Part shown: positions 54,795-64,000 of the stretch, piece after piece
How positions within the stretch are numbered: the first letter of the stretch is position 1
How the letters are laid out: every line of letters starts with the position of its first letter
Source of the DNA: Agromyces sp. H17E-10
Lineage (GTDB): Bacteria > Actinomycetota > Actinomycetes > Actinomycetales > Microbacteriaceae
Direction: 5' to 3'
Assembly (NCBI RefSeq): GCF_022919715.1
Contig: NZ_CP095042.1
Location: 372,001-436,000 of the forward strand
Length of the DNA: 64,000 nucleotides
Program-made: the position numbers and the translations under genes
The notes under the pieces: generated by a model
Seen by the model: only the letters and a program-made list of their open reading frames with translations
The model's database searches: none
Told to the model about the DNA's origin: nothing

Positions 54795-56960
54795 TCAGCG
54801 GTGGTCGGTCTCGTGCCCGTGCGAGTTGCCGTGGCCGGCGACCGGCATCGACTTCTGCATGAGCAGCAGGAACTCGGCGTTCGACTGGGTCTCCTTCAGG
54901 CGGCCCAGCACGGCCTCGAGCGCGGGCTGCTGGTCGAGCCCGGCGAGGGCGCGACGCAGCTTCCACGTGATCTTGACCTCGTCGGGGCTGAGCAGCATCT
55001 CCTCGCGACGGGTCGACGACGCGTTCACGTCGACGGCCGGGAAGATGCGCTTGTCGGCGAGCTGGCGCGAGAGGCGCAGCTCGCTGTTGCCGGTGCCCTT
55101 GAACTCCTCGAAGATGACCTCGTCCATCTTCGAGCCGGTCTCGACGAGCGCGGTCGCGAGGATGGTCAGCGAGCCGCCGTTCTCGATGTTGCGCGCCGCA
55201 CCGAAGAACCGCTTCGGCGGGTAGAGCGCCGACGCGTCGACGCCGCCCGAGAGGATGCGACCCGAGGCCGGCGCGGCCAGGTTGTACGCGCGGCCGAGGC
55301 GCGTGATCGAGTCGAGCAGCACGACGACGTCGTGGCCGAGCTCGACGAGGCGCTTCGCGCGCTCGATCGCGAGCTCGGCGACCGTCGTGTGGTCTTCGGC
55401 CGGACGGTCGAACGTCGAGGCGATGACCTCACCCTTCACCGTGCGCTGCATGTCGGTGACCTCTTCGGGCCGCTCGTCGACGAGCACGACCATGAGGTGC
55501 ACCTCGGGGTTGTTCTGCGAGATCGCGTTCGCGATCTGCTGCAGCACGATCGTCTTGCCGGCCTTCGGGGGCGCGACGATGAGGCCGCGCTGGCCCTTGC
55601 CGATCGGGGCGACGAGGTCGATGATGCGCTGCGTGAGCTTGGTGGGCTCGGTCTCGAGGCGCAGGCGCTCCTGCGGGTAGAGCGGGGTCAGCTTCTGGAA
55701 GTCGACGCGCGCGGCGGCCTCGTCGACCGACTGTCCGTTGACCGAGTCGACCTTGACGAGCGCGTTGTACTTCTGGCGGCTCGACTGCTCGCCGTCGCGA
55801 GGCTGCTTGATCGCGCCGACGACCGCGTCGCCCTTGCGCAGGTGGTACTTCTTCACCTGGCCGAGCGAGACGTAGACGTCGCTCGGGCCGGGCAGGTAGC
55901 CGGTCGTGCGCACGAACGCGTAGTTGTCGAGCACGTCGAGGATGCCCGCGATGGGGATGAGCACGTCGTCGTCGAGGATCTCGGGCTCGAGCTCGTCGCC
56001 GGCACCGCCCTGGCCGCGGCGCTTGCGGTCGCGGTAGCGGCTGCGACGGCCGCCCTCGCCCTCCTGCTTGTCGGCCTGGTTCTTGTCGGCCTGGTTCTGG
56101 TTCTGGCCGCCCTGGGCCTTCTCGCCCTGCTTGGCCTTGTCGGCGTCGCCCTGGCGGTCGGCCTGCTTCTCGTCGCCCTTGCGCGACTCGTCGCCCTTGC
56201 CGTTCTGGTTCTGGCCGTTCTGGTTCTGGCCGTTCTGGTTCTGGCCGTTGCCGTTCTGGCGACCGCCCTTCTGGGCGTCGTCGCCGCGCTCGGCCCGCTC
56301 ACCGCGCTCGGCGCGCTCGCTGCGGTCGCCGCCGCCGCGACGGCCGCGGTTGCGGCGGCCGCCCTGACGGGGCTCCTCGGCGGGCTGCTCACCCTCGGCC
56401 GTCTCGGCACGGGCGCCCTCGCGGGCCGGCTCGCCGGTCGCGGCGGCGAGCTCTTCGCGCACGGCGGCGCGAGCCGCCTCACGGGCCTCGTCGTCGTTGG
56501 TCGGGGGCACGAGCCCCACGCCGGCGCCGCCGCCGTTCACGTGCTGCGCGGCCGCGGTGGTCGCGCTCGTCGCCCGACGGGGCTGACGGCCGCGACGCGG
56601 TGCGGATGCCTCGCCCGCGGCGGGCTCGGCCGTCGTCGCCTGCTCGACCGGAGCCGAAGCGGCCTCGGCCGCGGGAGCGTCGGCTGCGGGAGCCTCCGCC
56701 GCGGGTGCCTCGGTCGCTGCCTCGGCGACCGGGGCAGCGGCCTCGGTCGCGGACGCCTCGATGCCGTCGACGTCGAGCGTGGGGGCGGCGTCGCCCTCGG
56801 CCTGACGCGCGGTGATCGCCTCGACGAGCTCGCCCTTGCGGAGCTTGGATGCGCCCACGATGCCGAGCGAGGCCGCGAGCTCCTGGAGCTCGGCGACCTT
56901 GAGACCGGTCAGGGGGGCGCCGTTCGCCACGCGTGCTGCGTGATCGGATGCGTTGGTCAC
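54795..56960 (-). CDS. rho: Transcription termination factor Rho with large disordered insertion
   Basis: 721 residues from the GTG at 56960 (AGGAAA upstream); E. coli Rho has 419. The N-terminal Rho_N helices ([17 protein letters not shown]) are followed by an insertion of about 280 residues: an Ala/Glu/Pro tract, an RG/RGG-rich stretch and an Asn/Gln-rich block with three NQNGQ repeats. The RNA-binding OB fold then gives way to the hexameric ATPase with Walker [10 protein letters not shown] and the Q-loop/R-loop region. Such insertions occur in actinobacterial Rho and can bind RNA or drive assembly. Confidence 0.96.
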   Translation of the reverse strand: MTNASDHAARVANGAPLTGLKVAELQELAASLGIVGASKLRKGELVEAITARQAEGDAAPTLDVDGIEASATEAAAPVAEAATEAPAAEAPAADAPAAEAASAPVEQATTAEPAAGEASAPRRGRQPRRATSATTAAAQHVNGGGAGVGLVPPTNDDEAREAARAAVREELAAATGEPAREGARAETAEGEQPAEEPRQGGRRNRGRRGGGDRSERAERGERAERGDDAQKGGRQNGNGQNQNGQNQNGQNQNGKGDESRKGDEKQADRQGDADKAKQGEKAQGGQNQNQADKNQADKQEGEGGRRSRYRDRKRRGQGGAGDELEPEILDDDVLIPIAGILDVLDNYAFVRTTGYLPGPSDVYVSLGQVKKYHLRKGDAVVGAIKQPRDGEQSSRQKYNALVKVDSVNGQSVDEAAARVDFQKLTPLYPQERLRLETEPTKLTQRIIDLVAPIGKGQRGLIVAPPKAGKTIVLQQIANAISQNNPEVHLMVVLVDERPEEVTDMQRTVKGEVIASTFDRPAEDHTTVAELAIERAKRLVELGHDVVVLLDSITRLGRAYNLAAPASGRILSGGVDASALYPPKRFFGAARNIENGGSLTILATALVETGSKMDEVIFEEFKGTGNSELRLSRQLADKRIFPAVDVNASSTRREEMLLSPDEVKITWKLRRALAGLDQQPALEAVLGRLKETQSNAEFLLLMQKSMPVAGHGNSHGHETDHR
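56200..56244 (-). repeat. Tandem 15-bp repeat in rho, coding NQNGQ
   Basis: Three perfect copies of CCGTTCTGGTTCTGG (plus strand) at 56200-56214, 56215-56229 and 56230-56244. On the coding strand each encodes five residues of the Asn/Gln/Gly block. Copy number may vary between strains. Confidence 0.9.
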
Positions 56961-57237
56961 TGGGTGTTTTCCTTTCCCCTGGCGCAAGTGGTTGCACGGC
57001 AGGAGAGTTGATCGCAGCCTCGAGCGAGGTCGGCGCGCGCGGCGCAGACTGCGCAAGTGCGAAAGCAAGAGATTGCCGGGAAGTGCACGATGCGGCTCGT
57101 GAGCGGTGTCGGGTCTGACGTATCAGCCGCTTCACCCGCCGGGTGCGGAGTCAGTCTAGCACTGTGCTTCCCCGCGCTCGGTCACGCGACGCACCGCTGT
57201 GGAGAACCTCGTGTCGCGGAATCCCGGACCGCCGCGA
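56961..57237 (-). other. 277-nt gap between thrB and rho: probable rho promoter and leader
   Basis: The longest gene-free stretch in the window. On the minus strand TAGACT (57158-57153) is a good -10 candidate without a clear -35; it would give a leader of about 190 nt before rho. Long leaders are usual for rho because of autoregulation. I see no terminator hairpin after thrB and no convincing small gene. Confidence 0.45.
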
Positions 57238-58182
57238 TCAGGCCGGTGAGACCGTCGCGCCCTTGAAGTCGACGGCGAGCGGCAGCGACTGCCACGCGGT
57301 GTCGGCTTCGCGCTCGACGAGGGCGATCGCCTCGGCGCGCGTGCTCGGGTCGTTCGCGAGCACGAGGATCGACGGGCCGGCGCCCGACACGACGGCCGGA
57401 TGCCCCGCCTCGCGCAGCGCGCGGATGAGCCGGTCGGTCTCGGGCATGGCCGCGGCGCGGTAGTGCTGGTGCAGCTTGTCCTCGGTCGCCTGGAAGAGCA
57501 GTTCGGGGCTCTGGATGAGCGCCGCCACGAGCAGCGCCGAGCGCGACACGTTGAACACGGCATCCTCGTGGGGAACCTGCTCGGGCTGCAGCGAACGCGC
57601 GAGCGCCGTCGACATCTCGTGCTCGGGCACGAGCACGAGCGGCGAGACGCCCCGGTGCACGATGAGCTTCTTGTGCCGTGGCCCCTCGGGCGTGACCCAC
57701 GCGATCGTGAGTCCGCCGAAGAGCGCGGGCGCGACGTTGTCGGGGTGTCCCTCGAGCTCGGTCGCGAGCTCGAGCAGGTCGTCGGCCGAGAACTCGACGA
57801 CGCCCTCGAGCAGACCCTTCGCGGCGATGACGCCCGCGACGATCGCGGCACCCGACGAGCCCAGCCCGCGGCCGTGCGGGATCGCATTGTGCGCCACGAG
57901 CCGAAGGCCGGGCAGCGGCACGCCCGCGCGCTCGAAGGCGTGCGCGATCGAGCGCACCACGAGGTGCGACGCGTCGAGCGGCACCTCGCCCTCGCCGACG
58001 CCGTGCACCTCGACCTCGACGCCGCGGTCGGTCGCCGAGATCTCGAGCTCGTCGTAGACCGCGAGCGCGAGTCCGAGCGTGTCGAAGCCGGGGCCGAGGT
58101 TCGCCGAGGTGGCGGGCACCTTGACGTCGACGGTGCGCCCGGCGAGCGGGGTGGTCGCCTCGGCGACGAGCGTGCCGGTCAT
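57238..58182 (-). CDS. thrB: Homoserine kinase
   Basis: 314 residues, GHMP kinase family. It phosphorylates homoserine for threonine synthesis. The ATP-binding motif is IPHGRGLGSSGAAIVAG, the N-terminal PATSANLGPGFDTLGLAL and C-terminal VSGAGPSILVL motifs are intact. The ATG overlaps the thrC stop as ATGA. It ends the lysA-hom-thrC-thrB operon. Confidence 0.96.
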   Translation of the reverse strand: MTGTLVAEATTPLAGRTVDVKVPATSANLGPGFDTLGLALAVYDELEISATDRGVEVEVHGVGEGEVPLDASHLVVRSIAHAFERAGVPLPGLRLVAHNAIPHGRGLGSSGAAIVAGVIAAKGLLEGVVEFSADDLLELATELEGHPDNVAPALFGGLTIAWVTPEGPRHKKLIVHRGVSPLVLVPEHEMSTALARSLQPEQVPHEDAVFNVSRSALLVAALIQSPELLFQATEDKLHQHYRAAAMPETDRLIRALREAGHPAVVSGAGPSILVLANDPSTRAEAIALVEREADTAWQSLPLAVDFKGATVSPA

Positions 58183-59288
58183 GAGGCGAGTCCCAGCGCT
58201 GCGGCGACCTCGGCCGTGTCGACGGGCACGACGGTCGGCTGGACCTCCGAGCCGTCGGCCGTGCGGAGTGCCCACTGCGGGTCCTTCAGGCCGTGCCCGG
58301 TCACGGTGAGCACCACGCGGGCGCCCTGCGGCACGGCTCCGGCGGCCGAGCGCTCGAGGAGACCGGCGACCGAGATCGCGGAGGCCGGCTCGACGAAGAT
58401 GCCGACCTCGGCCGAGAGGATGCGCTGCGCCTCGAGGATCGCCGCGTCCTCGATCGCGCCGAAGTACCCGTCGGTCTCGTCGCGCGCCTGGAGTGCGAGC
58501 TCCCACGACGCGGGGTTGCCGATGCGGATGGCGCTCGCGATCGTGTCGGGGTCGCGCACGGGCTCGCCGCGCACGATGGGCGCGGAGCCCGCCGCCTGGA
58601 AGCCGAACATGCGCGGCATCCGGGTCGCGTTGCCGGCCGCGATGTCCTCGCGGTAACCGCGCGTGTACGCCGTGTAGTTGCCGGCGTTGCCGACCGGCAC
58701 GAAGTGGAGGTCGGGAGCGTCGCCGAGCACCTCGACGACCTCGAACGCCGCCGTCTTCTGGCCCTCGATGCGGTCGTTGTTGACCGAGTTCACGAGGTGC
58801 ACGGGGTAGTTCGCGGAGAGCTCGCGGGCGATGTCGAGGCAGTCGTCGAACGTGCCCTGCACCTGGATGAGCTTCGCGTCGTGCGCGATGGCCTGGCTCA
58901 GCTTGCCCATCGCGACCTTGCCCTCGGGCAGGAGCACGGCCGCGCCGATGCCCGCGTGGGTGGCGTACGCGGCCGCCGAGGCCGAGGTGTTGCCGGTGGA
59001 GGCGCAGATGACGACCTTCGCACCGTGCTCGACCGCCTTCGTGACGGCCATGGTCATGCCCCGGTCCTTGAAGGAGCCGGTGGGGTTCATGCCCTCGAAC
59101 TTGACCCACACGTCGGCACCCGTGCGCCGCGACAGCGCAGGCGCGGGCAGCAGCGGCGTGCCGCCCTCGCCGAGGGTCACGACGGGGGTCGCCTCGGTCA
59201 CGTCGAGCCGGTCGGCGTACTCGCGGATGACGCCACGCCACTGGCGCGAGCCGGGCTTGGGTGCGGGCGTCGGGTTCAGGCTGTTCAC
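58179..59288 (-). CDS. thrC: Threonine synthase
   Basis: 369 residues, the short actinobacterial class. PLP enzyme converting O-phosphohomoserine to threonine. The PLP lysine is in PTGSFKDRGMTMA, and CASTGNTSASAAAYA and VPVGNAGNYTAY are the phosphate-binding loops. The GTG start overlaps the hom stop as GTGA, and its own stop overlaps thrB, so the three genes are coupled. Confidence 0.96.
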   Translation of the reverse strand: MNSLNPTPAPKPGSRQWRGVIREYADRLDVTEATPVVTLGEGGTPLLPAPALSRRTGADVWVKFEGMNPTGSFKDRGMTMAVTKAVEHGAKVVICASTGNTSASAAAYATHAGIGAAVLLPEGKVAMGKLSQAIAHDAKLIQVQGTFDDCLDIARELSANYPVHLVNSVNNDRIEGQKTAAFEVVEVLGDAPDLHFVPVGNAGNYTAYTRGYREDIAAGNATRMPRMFGFQAAGSAPIVRGEPVRDPDTIASAIRIGNPASWELALQARDETDGYFGAIEDAAILEAQRILSAEVGIFVEPASAISVAGLLERSAAGAVPQGARVVLTVTGHGLKDPQWALRTADGSEVQPTVVPVDTAEVAAALGLAS

Positions 59289-60595
59289 TGGGCTCCTTCG
59301 ACTCGGAGGACGGATGCGACGGATGCGACGACCGGGCTCGCGGCGAGCGACGCGACCGTGTCGGCGAGCGCCGACTCGGTCGCCTCGTGGGTGCCGATCA
59401 CGAGGGTCGCGCTGCGCGAGCCCTCGGGCACGCTCTGCTGCAGCTGCTCGACCGAGACGCCGTGTTCGGCGAACGTGCGGGCGACCTGCTCGAGCACGCC
59501 GGGCTCGTCGGTCACCTCGAGGGTGATCGCGTACCGGGTGGTGATGCGACCGATCGGCAGCAGCGGCAGCTCGGCGTGGGTGGACTCGGCCGTGCCGGGA
59601 CCGCCGGAGACGCGGCGACGCGCGATCGCGACGAGGTCGCCGAGCACGGCGGAGGCGGTCTGCACTCCCCCGGCGCCGGCACCGTAGAACATGAGCGGGC
59701 CGGCAGCCGACGCCTCGACGAACACGGCGTTGTTCGCACCGTGGACCGCGGCCAGCGGGTGGCTGCGCGGCACGAGCGCCGGATAGACCCGCGCCGAGAC
59801 GCCCTCGTCGCCGGTCTCGCCGTCGATGAGCCGCTCGCAGATGGCGAGGAGCTTGACCACGTAGCCGGCCCGGCGCGCCGACTCGACCTGGGCGGCCGTC
59901 ACCTCGGTGATGCCCTCGCGGTGCACCGCGTCGACCGGCACGCTCGTGTGGAACGCGAGGCTTGCGAGGATCGCCGCCTTCTGCGCGGCGTCGTAGCCGC
60001 CGATGTCGGCCGTCGGGTCGGCCTCGGCGTAGCCGAGCTCGGTCGCCGTCGCGAGTGCGTCCTCGAGCGAGGCGCCGGTCTGGTCCATGCGGTCGAGGAT
60101 GAAGTTCGTGGTGCCGTTGACGATGCCGAGGATGCGCTCCACACGGTCGCCCGCGAGCGACTCGCGCAGCGGCCGGATGATCGGGATGGCGCCGGCCACG
60201 GCCGCCTCGTACGAGAGCTGCGCCCCGACCTGCTCGGCGGCGGCGTAGAGCTCGGGGCCGTGCGAGGCGAGCAGCGCCTTGTTGCCGGTCACGACGTCGG
60301 CGCCCGAGGCGATCGCCTGCAGCACGAGCGTGCGCGCCGGCTCGATGCCGCCCATGAGTTCGATGACGACATCCGACCCGAGGATGAGCGACTCGGCGTC
60401 GGTCGTCAGCAGCTCGGCCGGCAGGTCGGTGTCGCGCTTCGCGTCGAGGTTGCGCACGGCGATGCCGACGAGGTCGAGGCGCGCGCCGACCCGCTGGGCG
60501 AGCTCGTCGGCGTGCTCGAGCAGGAGCCGCGCGACCTGGGAGCCGACCGACCCCGCCCCGAGCAGTCCGACTCGGATGGACCGGTACTCGATCAT
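59285..60595 (-). CDS. hom: Homoserine dehydrogenase with ACT domain
   Basis: 436 residues. It reduces aspartate semialdehyde to homoserine. The NAD(P)-binding motif is VGLLGAGSVGSQV, catalytic residues lie in NGTTNFILDRM and GYAEADPTADIGGYDAAQKAAIL. A C-terminal ACT domain (about 350-436, TLEVTDEPGVLEQVA) is the usual site of threonine feedback inhibition. The ATG overlaps the lysA stop as ATGA. Confidence 0.96.
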   Translation of the reverse strand: MIEYRSIRVGLLGAGSVGSQVARLLLEHADELAQRVGARLDLVGIAVRNLDAKRDTDLPAELLTTDAESLILGSDVVIELMGGIEPARTLVLQAIASGADVVTGNKALLASHGPELYAAAEQVGAQLSYEAAVAGAIPIIRPLRESLAGDRVERILGIVNGTTNFILDRMDQTGASLEDALATATELGYAEADPTADIGGYDAAQKAAILASLAFHTSVPVDAVHREGITEVTAAQVESARRAGYVVKLLAICERLIDGETGDEGVSARVYPALVPRSHPLAAVHGANNAVFVEASAAGPLMFYGAGAGGVQTASAVLGDLVAIARRRVSGGPGTAESTHAELPLLPIGRITTRYAITLEVTDEPGVLEQVARTFAEHGVSVEQLQQSVPEGSRSATLVIGTHEATESALADTVASLAASPVVASVASVLRVEGAQ

Positions 60596-62073
60596 GCGGG
60601 GTTCCCTTCGGTGGTGGTGCGGGTTGCGGCGGGCGTGCCGGTCGCGTCGTCGACGGCGGTTGCGGCATCCGGTTCGGATGCGGCTTCGGATGCTCCGAGC
60701 CCGAGATCGCGCGCGAGCAGGTCGTCGATCGACTCGCCGCGCACGATGACGCGCGCCTCGCCGTCGCGCACGGCGACGACGGGCGGACGGGGCACGTGGT
60801 TGTAGTTCGAGGCGAGCGACCAGCAGTACGCGCCCGTCGCGGCGACGGCGAGGAGGTCGCCGGGCGCGGTGTCGGCGGGCAGGTGCTCGACGTCGACCAC
60901 GATGTCGCCCGATTCGCAGTGCTTGCCGACCACGCGGCTGAGCGCGGGCTCCGCCGCAGAGGCGCGGTTCGCGACGCGCGCCGTGTAGTCGGCGCCGTAG
61001 AGCGCCGTGCGGGCGTTGTCGCTCATGCCGCCGTCGACGCTCACGTAGCGGCGGGTGCCGCCCTCGACGGGAACCGGCTTCACCGTGCCGACGGTGTACA
61101 GGGTGACGCCCGCGGGGCCGATGATCGAGCGACCGGGCTCGAACGCGAGCCTCGGGATCGGGATGCCCCGGTCGCGGCATCCCTCGACGACCGCCGAGAC
61201 GATGCCGTCGGCGATCTCCTCGATCGGCTGCGGGGTGTCGGCAGACGTGTAGGCGATGCCGAACCCGCCGCCGAGGTTGAGCTCGGGCAGCGGTTCGACG
61301 GCGGCGAGCGCCGCGTGGGCGGCGAGCAGCCGCGAGGCCGACTCGGCGAAGCCCTCGGCGTCGAAGATCTGCGAGCCGATGTGGCAGTGCAGGCCCAGGA
61401 ACTCGAGCGAGGCGTGCGCGCGGATGCGGTTGCCGAGCTCGACCGCGCGCTCGAGCGGCACGCCGAACTTCTGGTCTTCGTGCGAGGTGGCGAGGAACTC
61501 GTGCGTGGAGGCGTGCACCCCGCTGTTCACCCGCAGCCGCACCCGCTGGCGTCGGCCGGCCCGGGCGGCCGCCTCGGCGACGCGCTCGATCTCGACCTCG
61601 CTGTCGATGATGAGCGCACCGACGCCGACCTCGACCGCACGGGCGATCTCGGCGAGCGACTTGTTGTTGCCGTGGAAGCCGATCCGAGCGGGTTCGGCGC
61701 CGGCGGCGAGCGCCACCGCGAGTTCCCCGCCCGTGCACACGTCGACCGCGAGCCCCTCACCGGTGACCCAGCGCACGACCTCGCCCGAGAGGAAGGCCTT
61801 GCCCGCGTAATAGACGGTCACATCGGTGCCGGCCGCGTGCGCCGCGGACTCGAACGCGAGCCGCGTGCGGCGTGCCCGCGCTCGCGCGTCGGCCTCGTCG
61901 ACGACGTAGAGCGGGGTGCCGAAGCGCCCGGCGAGCGCGACCGCGTCGAGGCCGCCGATCTCGATGCGACCCGCTTCGTCGCGACGGGCGCCGGCCGGCC
62001 AGACCTGCGGCGCGAGCGCGTCGGCGTCGGCCGGCGCGGACTGCGCGCCGGGGTCGTGAGAGACGGATGCCAC
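60592..62073 (-). CDS. lysA: Diaminopimelate decarboxylase
   Basis: 493 residues from the GTG at 62073 (GAGG 6 nt upstream). PLP enzyme (fold III) making lysine from meso-diaminopimelate. The PLP lysine is in VYYAGKAFLS, with HIGSQ, ELNLGGGFGIAYT and the active-site CESGDI motif. The last 45 residues are Ala/Ser/Thr-rich and low in complexity, beyond the usual family end. It opens the operon to hom, thrC and thrB. Confidence 0.96.
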   Translation of the reverse strand: MASVSHDPGAQSAPADADALAPQVWPAGARRDEAGRIEIGGLDAVALAGRFGTPLYVVDEADARARARRTRLAFESAAHAAGTDVTVYYAGKAFLSGEVVRWVTGEGLAVDVCTGGELAVALAAGAEPARIGFHGNNKSLAEIARAVEVGVGALIIDSEVEIERVAEAAARAGRRQRVRLRVNSGVHASTHEFLATSHEDQKFGVPLERAVELGNRIRAHASLEFLGLHCHIGSQIFDAEGFAESASRLLAAHAALAAVEPLPELNLGGGFGIAYTSADTPQPIEEIADGIVSAVVEGCRDRGIPIPRLAFEPGRSIIGPAGVTLYTVGTVKPVPVEGGTRRYVSVDGGMSDNARTALYGADYTARVANRASAAEPALSRVVGKHCESGDIVVDVEHLPADTAPGDLLAVAATGAYCWSLASNYNHVPRPPVVAVRDGEARVIVRGESIDDLLARDLGLGASEAASEPDAATAVDDATGTPAATRTTTEGNPA

Positions 62074-62228
62074 GGGGAACCTCACAGGAGAGATCGATTC
62101 GACGGTCGCTCGCGGCGAGCGAACCCGGATCGGTCCCTGAAGCCTGATGCGTGCCGACCTTGTGGGTCGGACTATCCGCGAGTCTACCGAGGGGCCGGTG
62201 CCCAGCCGAATCGACGGGTCGGCTGCAC
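62074..62228 (-). promoter_or_regulatory. lysA upstream region: promoter candidate and 5' hairpin
   Basis: On the minus strand TAGACT (62186-62181), the same hexamer as before rho, has TTCGGC 18 nt upstream. A 6-bp hairpin (CCGACC-TTGTG-GGTCGG, 62154-62170) would sit at the mRNA 5' end. I see no known riboswitch, T-box or leader peptide. Confidence 0.4.
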
Positions 62229-63149
62229 CTACCCGCAGCTGCCCGTGCGGCTCATCGCGTCGGCACCGAGCACGACGTCGTCGCCTTCGAGCTCGACCCG
62301 CACCGCACCCGGCGCGACGGCGACGGCCGTCACGCCGATGCCCTCGGGCAGGTGCTCGGCGACGCACACCGGCACCGGGTCGTCGCCCAGCAGGCGGCTG
62401 ACGATGCCCGAGACATCGATCGAACCGCCACCGGCGCCGACCTCGACCCCGACCGGTTCGAGCAGGATGCGGTCGCCCGCAGCCGTGGGCTTCGCAGTCA
62501 CCTGGTAGCCGACCGGGAACCCGAACACCTCGACGCTGCCCTCGTAGCCGACGGTGCCGTCGCCGAGGGTCACGGTGCCCGTCGCTCCGGGCACCGTGAC
62601 GAGCTGGTTGAGGGATGCCTCGTCGGCCGACACGGTCGCCGCGAGGTGGCCGACCGGCTGGTCGAGATCGACGGGGACCTGCTGGAGCGTGACCTGCACG
62701 TCGAGCGGAGCACCGTCGACCGAGAGGTCGGGCGCGCTGAGCGAGACCTCGTCCATCGTGCCCGAGAGGTACTGCGCGATGACCGAGAACCCGCCGATCG
62801 TCACGTCGACATCGCCCTGCACCTGCTCGGGCAGGCTCTTCGCGATCTCGTCGGCGACGCGCTGCTCGGCCACACCGCGGGCGATCACGTCGACGGTCAC
62901 CGCGATCGCGACGAGCCCGACGACCACGGCGCCGACGATGATGCCGATCTTCGCGCCGCTACCGAGCCGCTTGCGGGGCGCGGGGACCGCGGTCGCGGCA
63001 TCCGGTTCGATGCCCGGATCGGCTGGCGGTCGCCCGTCGACGTCGAGCCGGAGGGTGGGCTGACCGTCGACGTCGAGCGGCACGGTCGGCTGCGCACCGG
63101 TCGGCTGCGCGTCGTTCGGCTGCGGAACGGTCGGCTGTTCGTCGCTCAT
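62229..63149 (-). CDS. DUF2993 (LmeA-like) membrane-anchored protein
   Basis: 306 residues. A disordered Pro/Gln/Thr-rich cytoplasmic tail (1-60, repeats of QPT) precedes one membrane helix (about 68-90). The extracytoplasmic domain (about 95-306) matches DUF2993, whose mycobacterial member LmeA binds phospholipids and supports lipomannan elongation. No catalytic residues are known. It lies 28 nt after argS, between argS and lysA, and is probably cotranscribed with argS. Confidence 0.85.
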   Translation of the reverse strand: MSDEQPTVPQPNDAQPTGAQPTVPLDVDGQPTLRLDVDGRPPADPGIEPDAATAVPAPRKRLGSGAKIGIIVGAVVVGLVAIAVTVDVIARGVAEQRVADEIAKSLPEQVQGDVDVTIGGFSVIAQYLSGTMDEVSLSAPDLSVDGAPLDVQVTLQQVPVDLDQPVGHLAATVSADEASLNQLVTVPGATGTVTLGDGTVGYEGSVEVFGFPVGYQVTAKPTAAGDRILLEPVGVEVGAGGGSIDVSGIVSRLLGDDPVPVCVAEHLPEGIGVTAVAVAPGAVRVELEGDDVVLGADAMSRTGSCG

Positions 63150-63177
63150 CGGTGCCCCCTCGATCGGATGCGGAGTA

Positions 63178-64000
63178 CTACATGCGCTCGGGCGCGGACA
63201 CGCCGAGCAGGTCGAGACCGTTGCGGATCACCTGGCCGGTCGCGTCGTTCAGCCACAGTCGGGTGCGGTGCAGGTCGCCGACGGGCTCGTCACCGAGCGG
63301 CAGGACACGGCAGTTGTCGTACCAGCGGTGGAAGAGGCCCGCGAGCTCCTCGAGATACCGCGCGACCCGATGGGGCTCGCGCAGCTCGGCCGCCTGGGCC
63401 ACGACGCGCGGGAACTCCTGGAGGGCGCCGAGGAGCGCCGACTCGGTCTCGTGCTCGAGCAGCTCGGGCGCGAACGTCGAACGGCCGACGCCGGAGTCGG
63501 CGGCGTTGCGCGCGACGGCAGCGGTGCGGGCGTGCGCGTACTGCACGTAGAACACGGGGTTGTCGTTGCCGCGACGCTGCAGGATCTCGGGGTCGATCGT
63601 GAGCGGCGAGTCGGCCGGGTACCGCGCGAGCGTGTAGCGGAGCGCGTCGGTGCCGAGCCAGGCCTGCAGGTCGTCGAGCTCGATGATGTTGCCCGCGCGC
63701 TTCGAGAGCCGCGCGCCGTTCACCGAGACGAGCTGGCCGATGAGGATCTCGATGTCGCGCTCGGGGTCGTCGCCGGCGGCGCCGGCGAGCGCCTTGAGGC
63801 GGTGCACGTAGCCGTGGTGGTCGGCGCCGAGCAGGTAGATCTTGTGCTTGAAGCCGCGGTCGCCCTTGTCGAGGTACAGCGCGGAGTCGGCCGCGAAGTA
63901 CGTCGGCACGCCGTTGCCCCGCACGAACACCCGGTCCTTGTCGTCGCCGAAGTCGGTCGTCTTCACCCAGACCGCGTCGTCGGCGTCGTAGACGTGACCC
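63178..64000 (-). CDS. argS: Arginyl-tRNA synthetase, 5' end beyond the window
   Basis: About 274 C-terminal residues are visible; the frame stays open to the right edge. Class I synthetase features include [16 protein letters not shown], the KMSKS-loop equivalent ARLSKRAGN, and the DALR anticodon-binding helical domain ([12 protein letters not shown] to the C-terminal [13 protein letters not shown]). The N-terminal HIGH motif lies off the window. It heads the argS-lysA-hom-thrC-thrB-rho-prfA gene order seen across actinobacteria. Confidence 0.96.
   Translation of the reverse strand, partial: GHVYDADDAVWVKTTDFGDDKDRVFVRGNGVPTYFAADSALYLDKGDRGFKHKIYLLGADHHGYVHRLKALAGAAGDDPERDIEILIGQLVSVNGARLSKRAGNIIELDDLQAWLGTDALRYTLARYPADSPLTIDPEILQRRGNDNPVFYVQYAHARTAAVARNAADSGVGRSTFAPELLEHETESALLGALQEFPRVVAQAAELREPHRVARYLEELAGLFHRWYDNCRVLPLGDEPVGDLHRTRLWLNDATGQVIRNGLDLLGVSAPERM

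Noticed and set aside
56200..56244. Tandem repeats as a possible CRISPR array
   Set aside because: Units are 15 bp, directly adjacent without spacers and in frame within rho.
62074..62228. Lysine riboswitch or T-box upstream of lysA
   Set aside because: Only a short 6-bp hairpin is visible; no T-box sequence, long conserved core or terminator/antiterminator pair was found.

Overview
The window is about 70% G+C chromosomal DNA with short intergenic gaps, frequent ATGA/GTGA stop-start overlaps and many GTG starts. Gene content and order (argS-lysA-hom-thrC-thrB-rho-prfA, prmC, sua5, wecA, atpIBEFHAGDC) point to an actinobacterium of the family Microbacteriaceae. The genus is a guess, with Agromyces or a close relative most likely. 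I see no rRNA, tRNA, phage, insertion sequence or CRISPR array. I recognise 55 protein genes. Two run off the window: a sensor kinase at the left edge and argS at the right edge.

Positions 1-9.4 kb: a DesK/NarL-type histidine kinase (partial), the site-2 protease RseP, Dxr of the MEP isoprenoid pathway, a degenerate phosphopantetheinyl-transferase-like protein, PlsC, a secreted lysozyme-like lipoprotein, an OsmC protein, GabT and an asparaginase. Positions 9.4-13.7 kb: a potDABC-type polyamine ABC transporter read leftward. With GabT and a second class III aminotransferase under an AsnC/Lrp regulator at 31.6-33.5 kb, it looks like a polyamine/GABA catabolic set.

Positions 13.8-31.4 kb, all leftward: the most unusual region. 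FHA protein, PP2C phosphatase, Ser/Thr kinase, a 1,959-residue membrane-anchored Ig/Fn3 protein, MoxR ATPase, DUF58 protein, a transglutaminase-like membrane protein without its catalytic Cys and His, a zinc-ribbon FHA protein and an EccC-like FtsK/SpoIIIE ATPase. Most junctions overlap by 1-4 nt. It reads as a phosphorylation-controlled envelope or export machine; no WXG100, EccB, EccD or MycP gene accompanies it.

Positions 31.5-38.5 kb: the AsnC/aminotransferase pair, a DUF4192 protein, a coupled alkylation-repair pair (ogt, tag), a secreted zinc metalloprotease, YaaA and a small P-loop kinase. Positions 38.5-48.1 kb: the whole F1Fo ATP synthase operon, whose atpB appears to start at CTG, preceded by an AtpI-like protein, WecA and Sua5.

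Positions 48.2-64 kb: a DrrAB-type exporter divergent from a TetR regulator with an unusual charged tail, prmC, a cysKE operon, prfA, rho with a large disordered insertion, the thrB-thrC-hom-lysA block, a DUF2993 protein and argS. The cysKE and tetR-drrAB units interrupt gene order that is usually continuous in actinobacteria. Nearly every convergent junction carries a strong GC-rich hairpin, and several genes seem to be transcribed without leaders.
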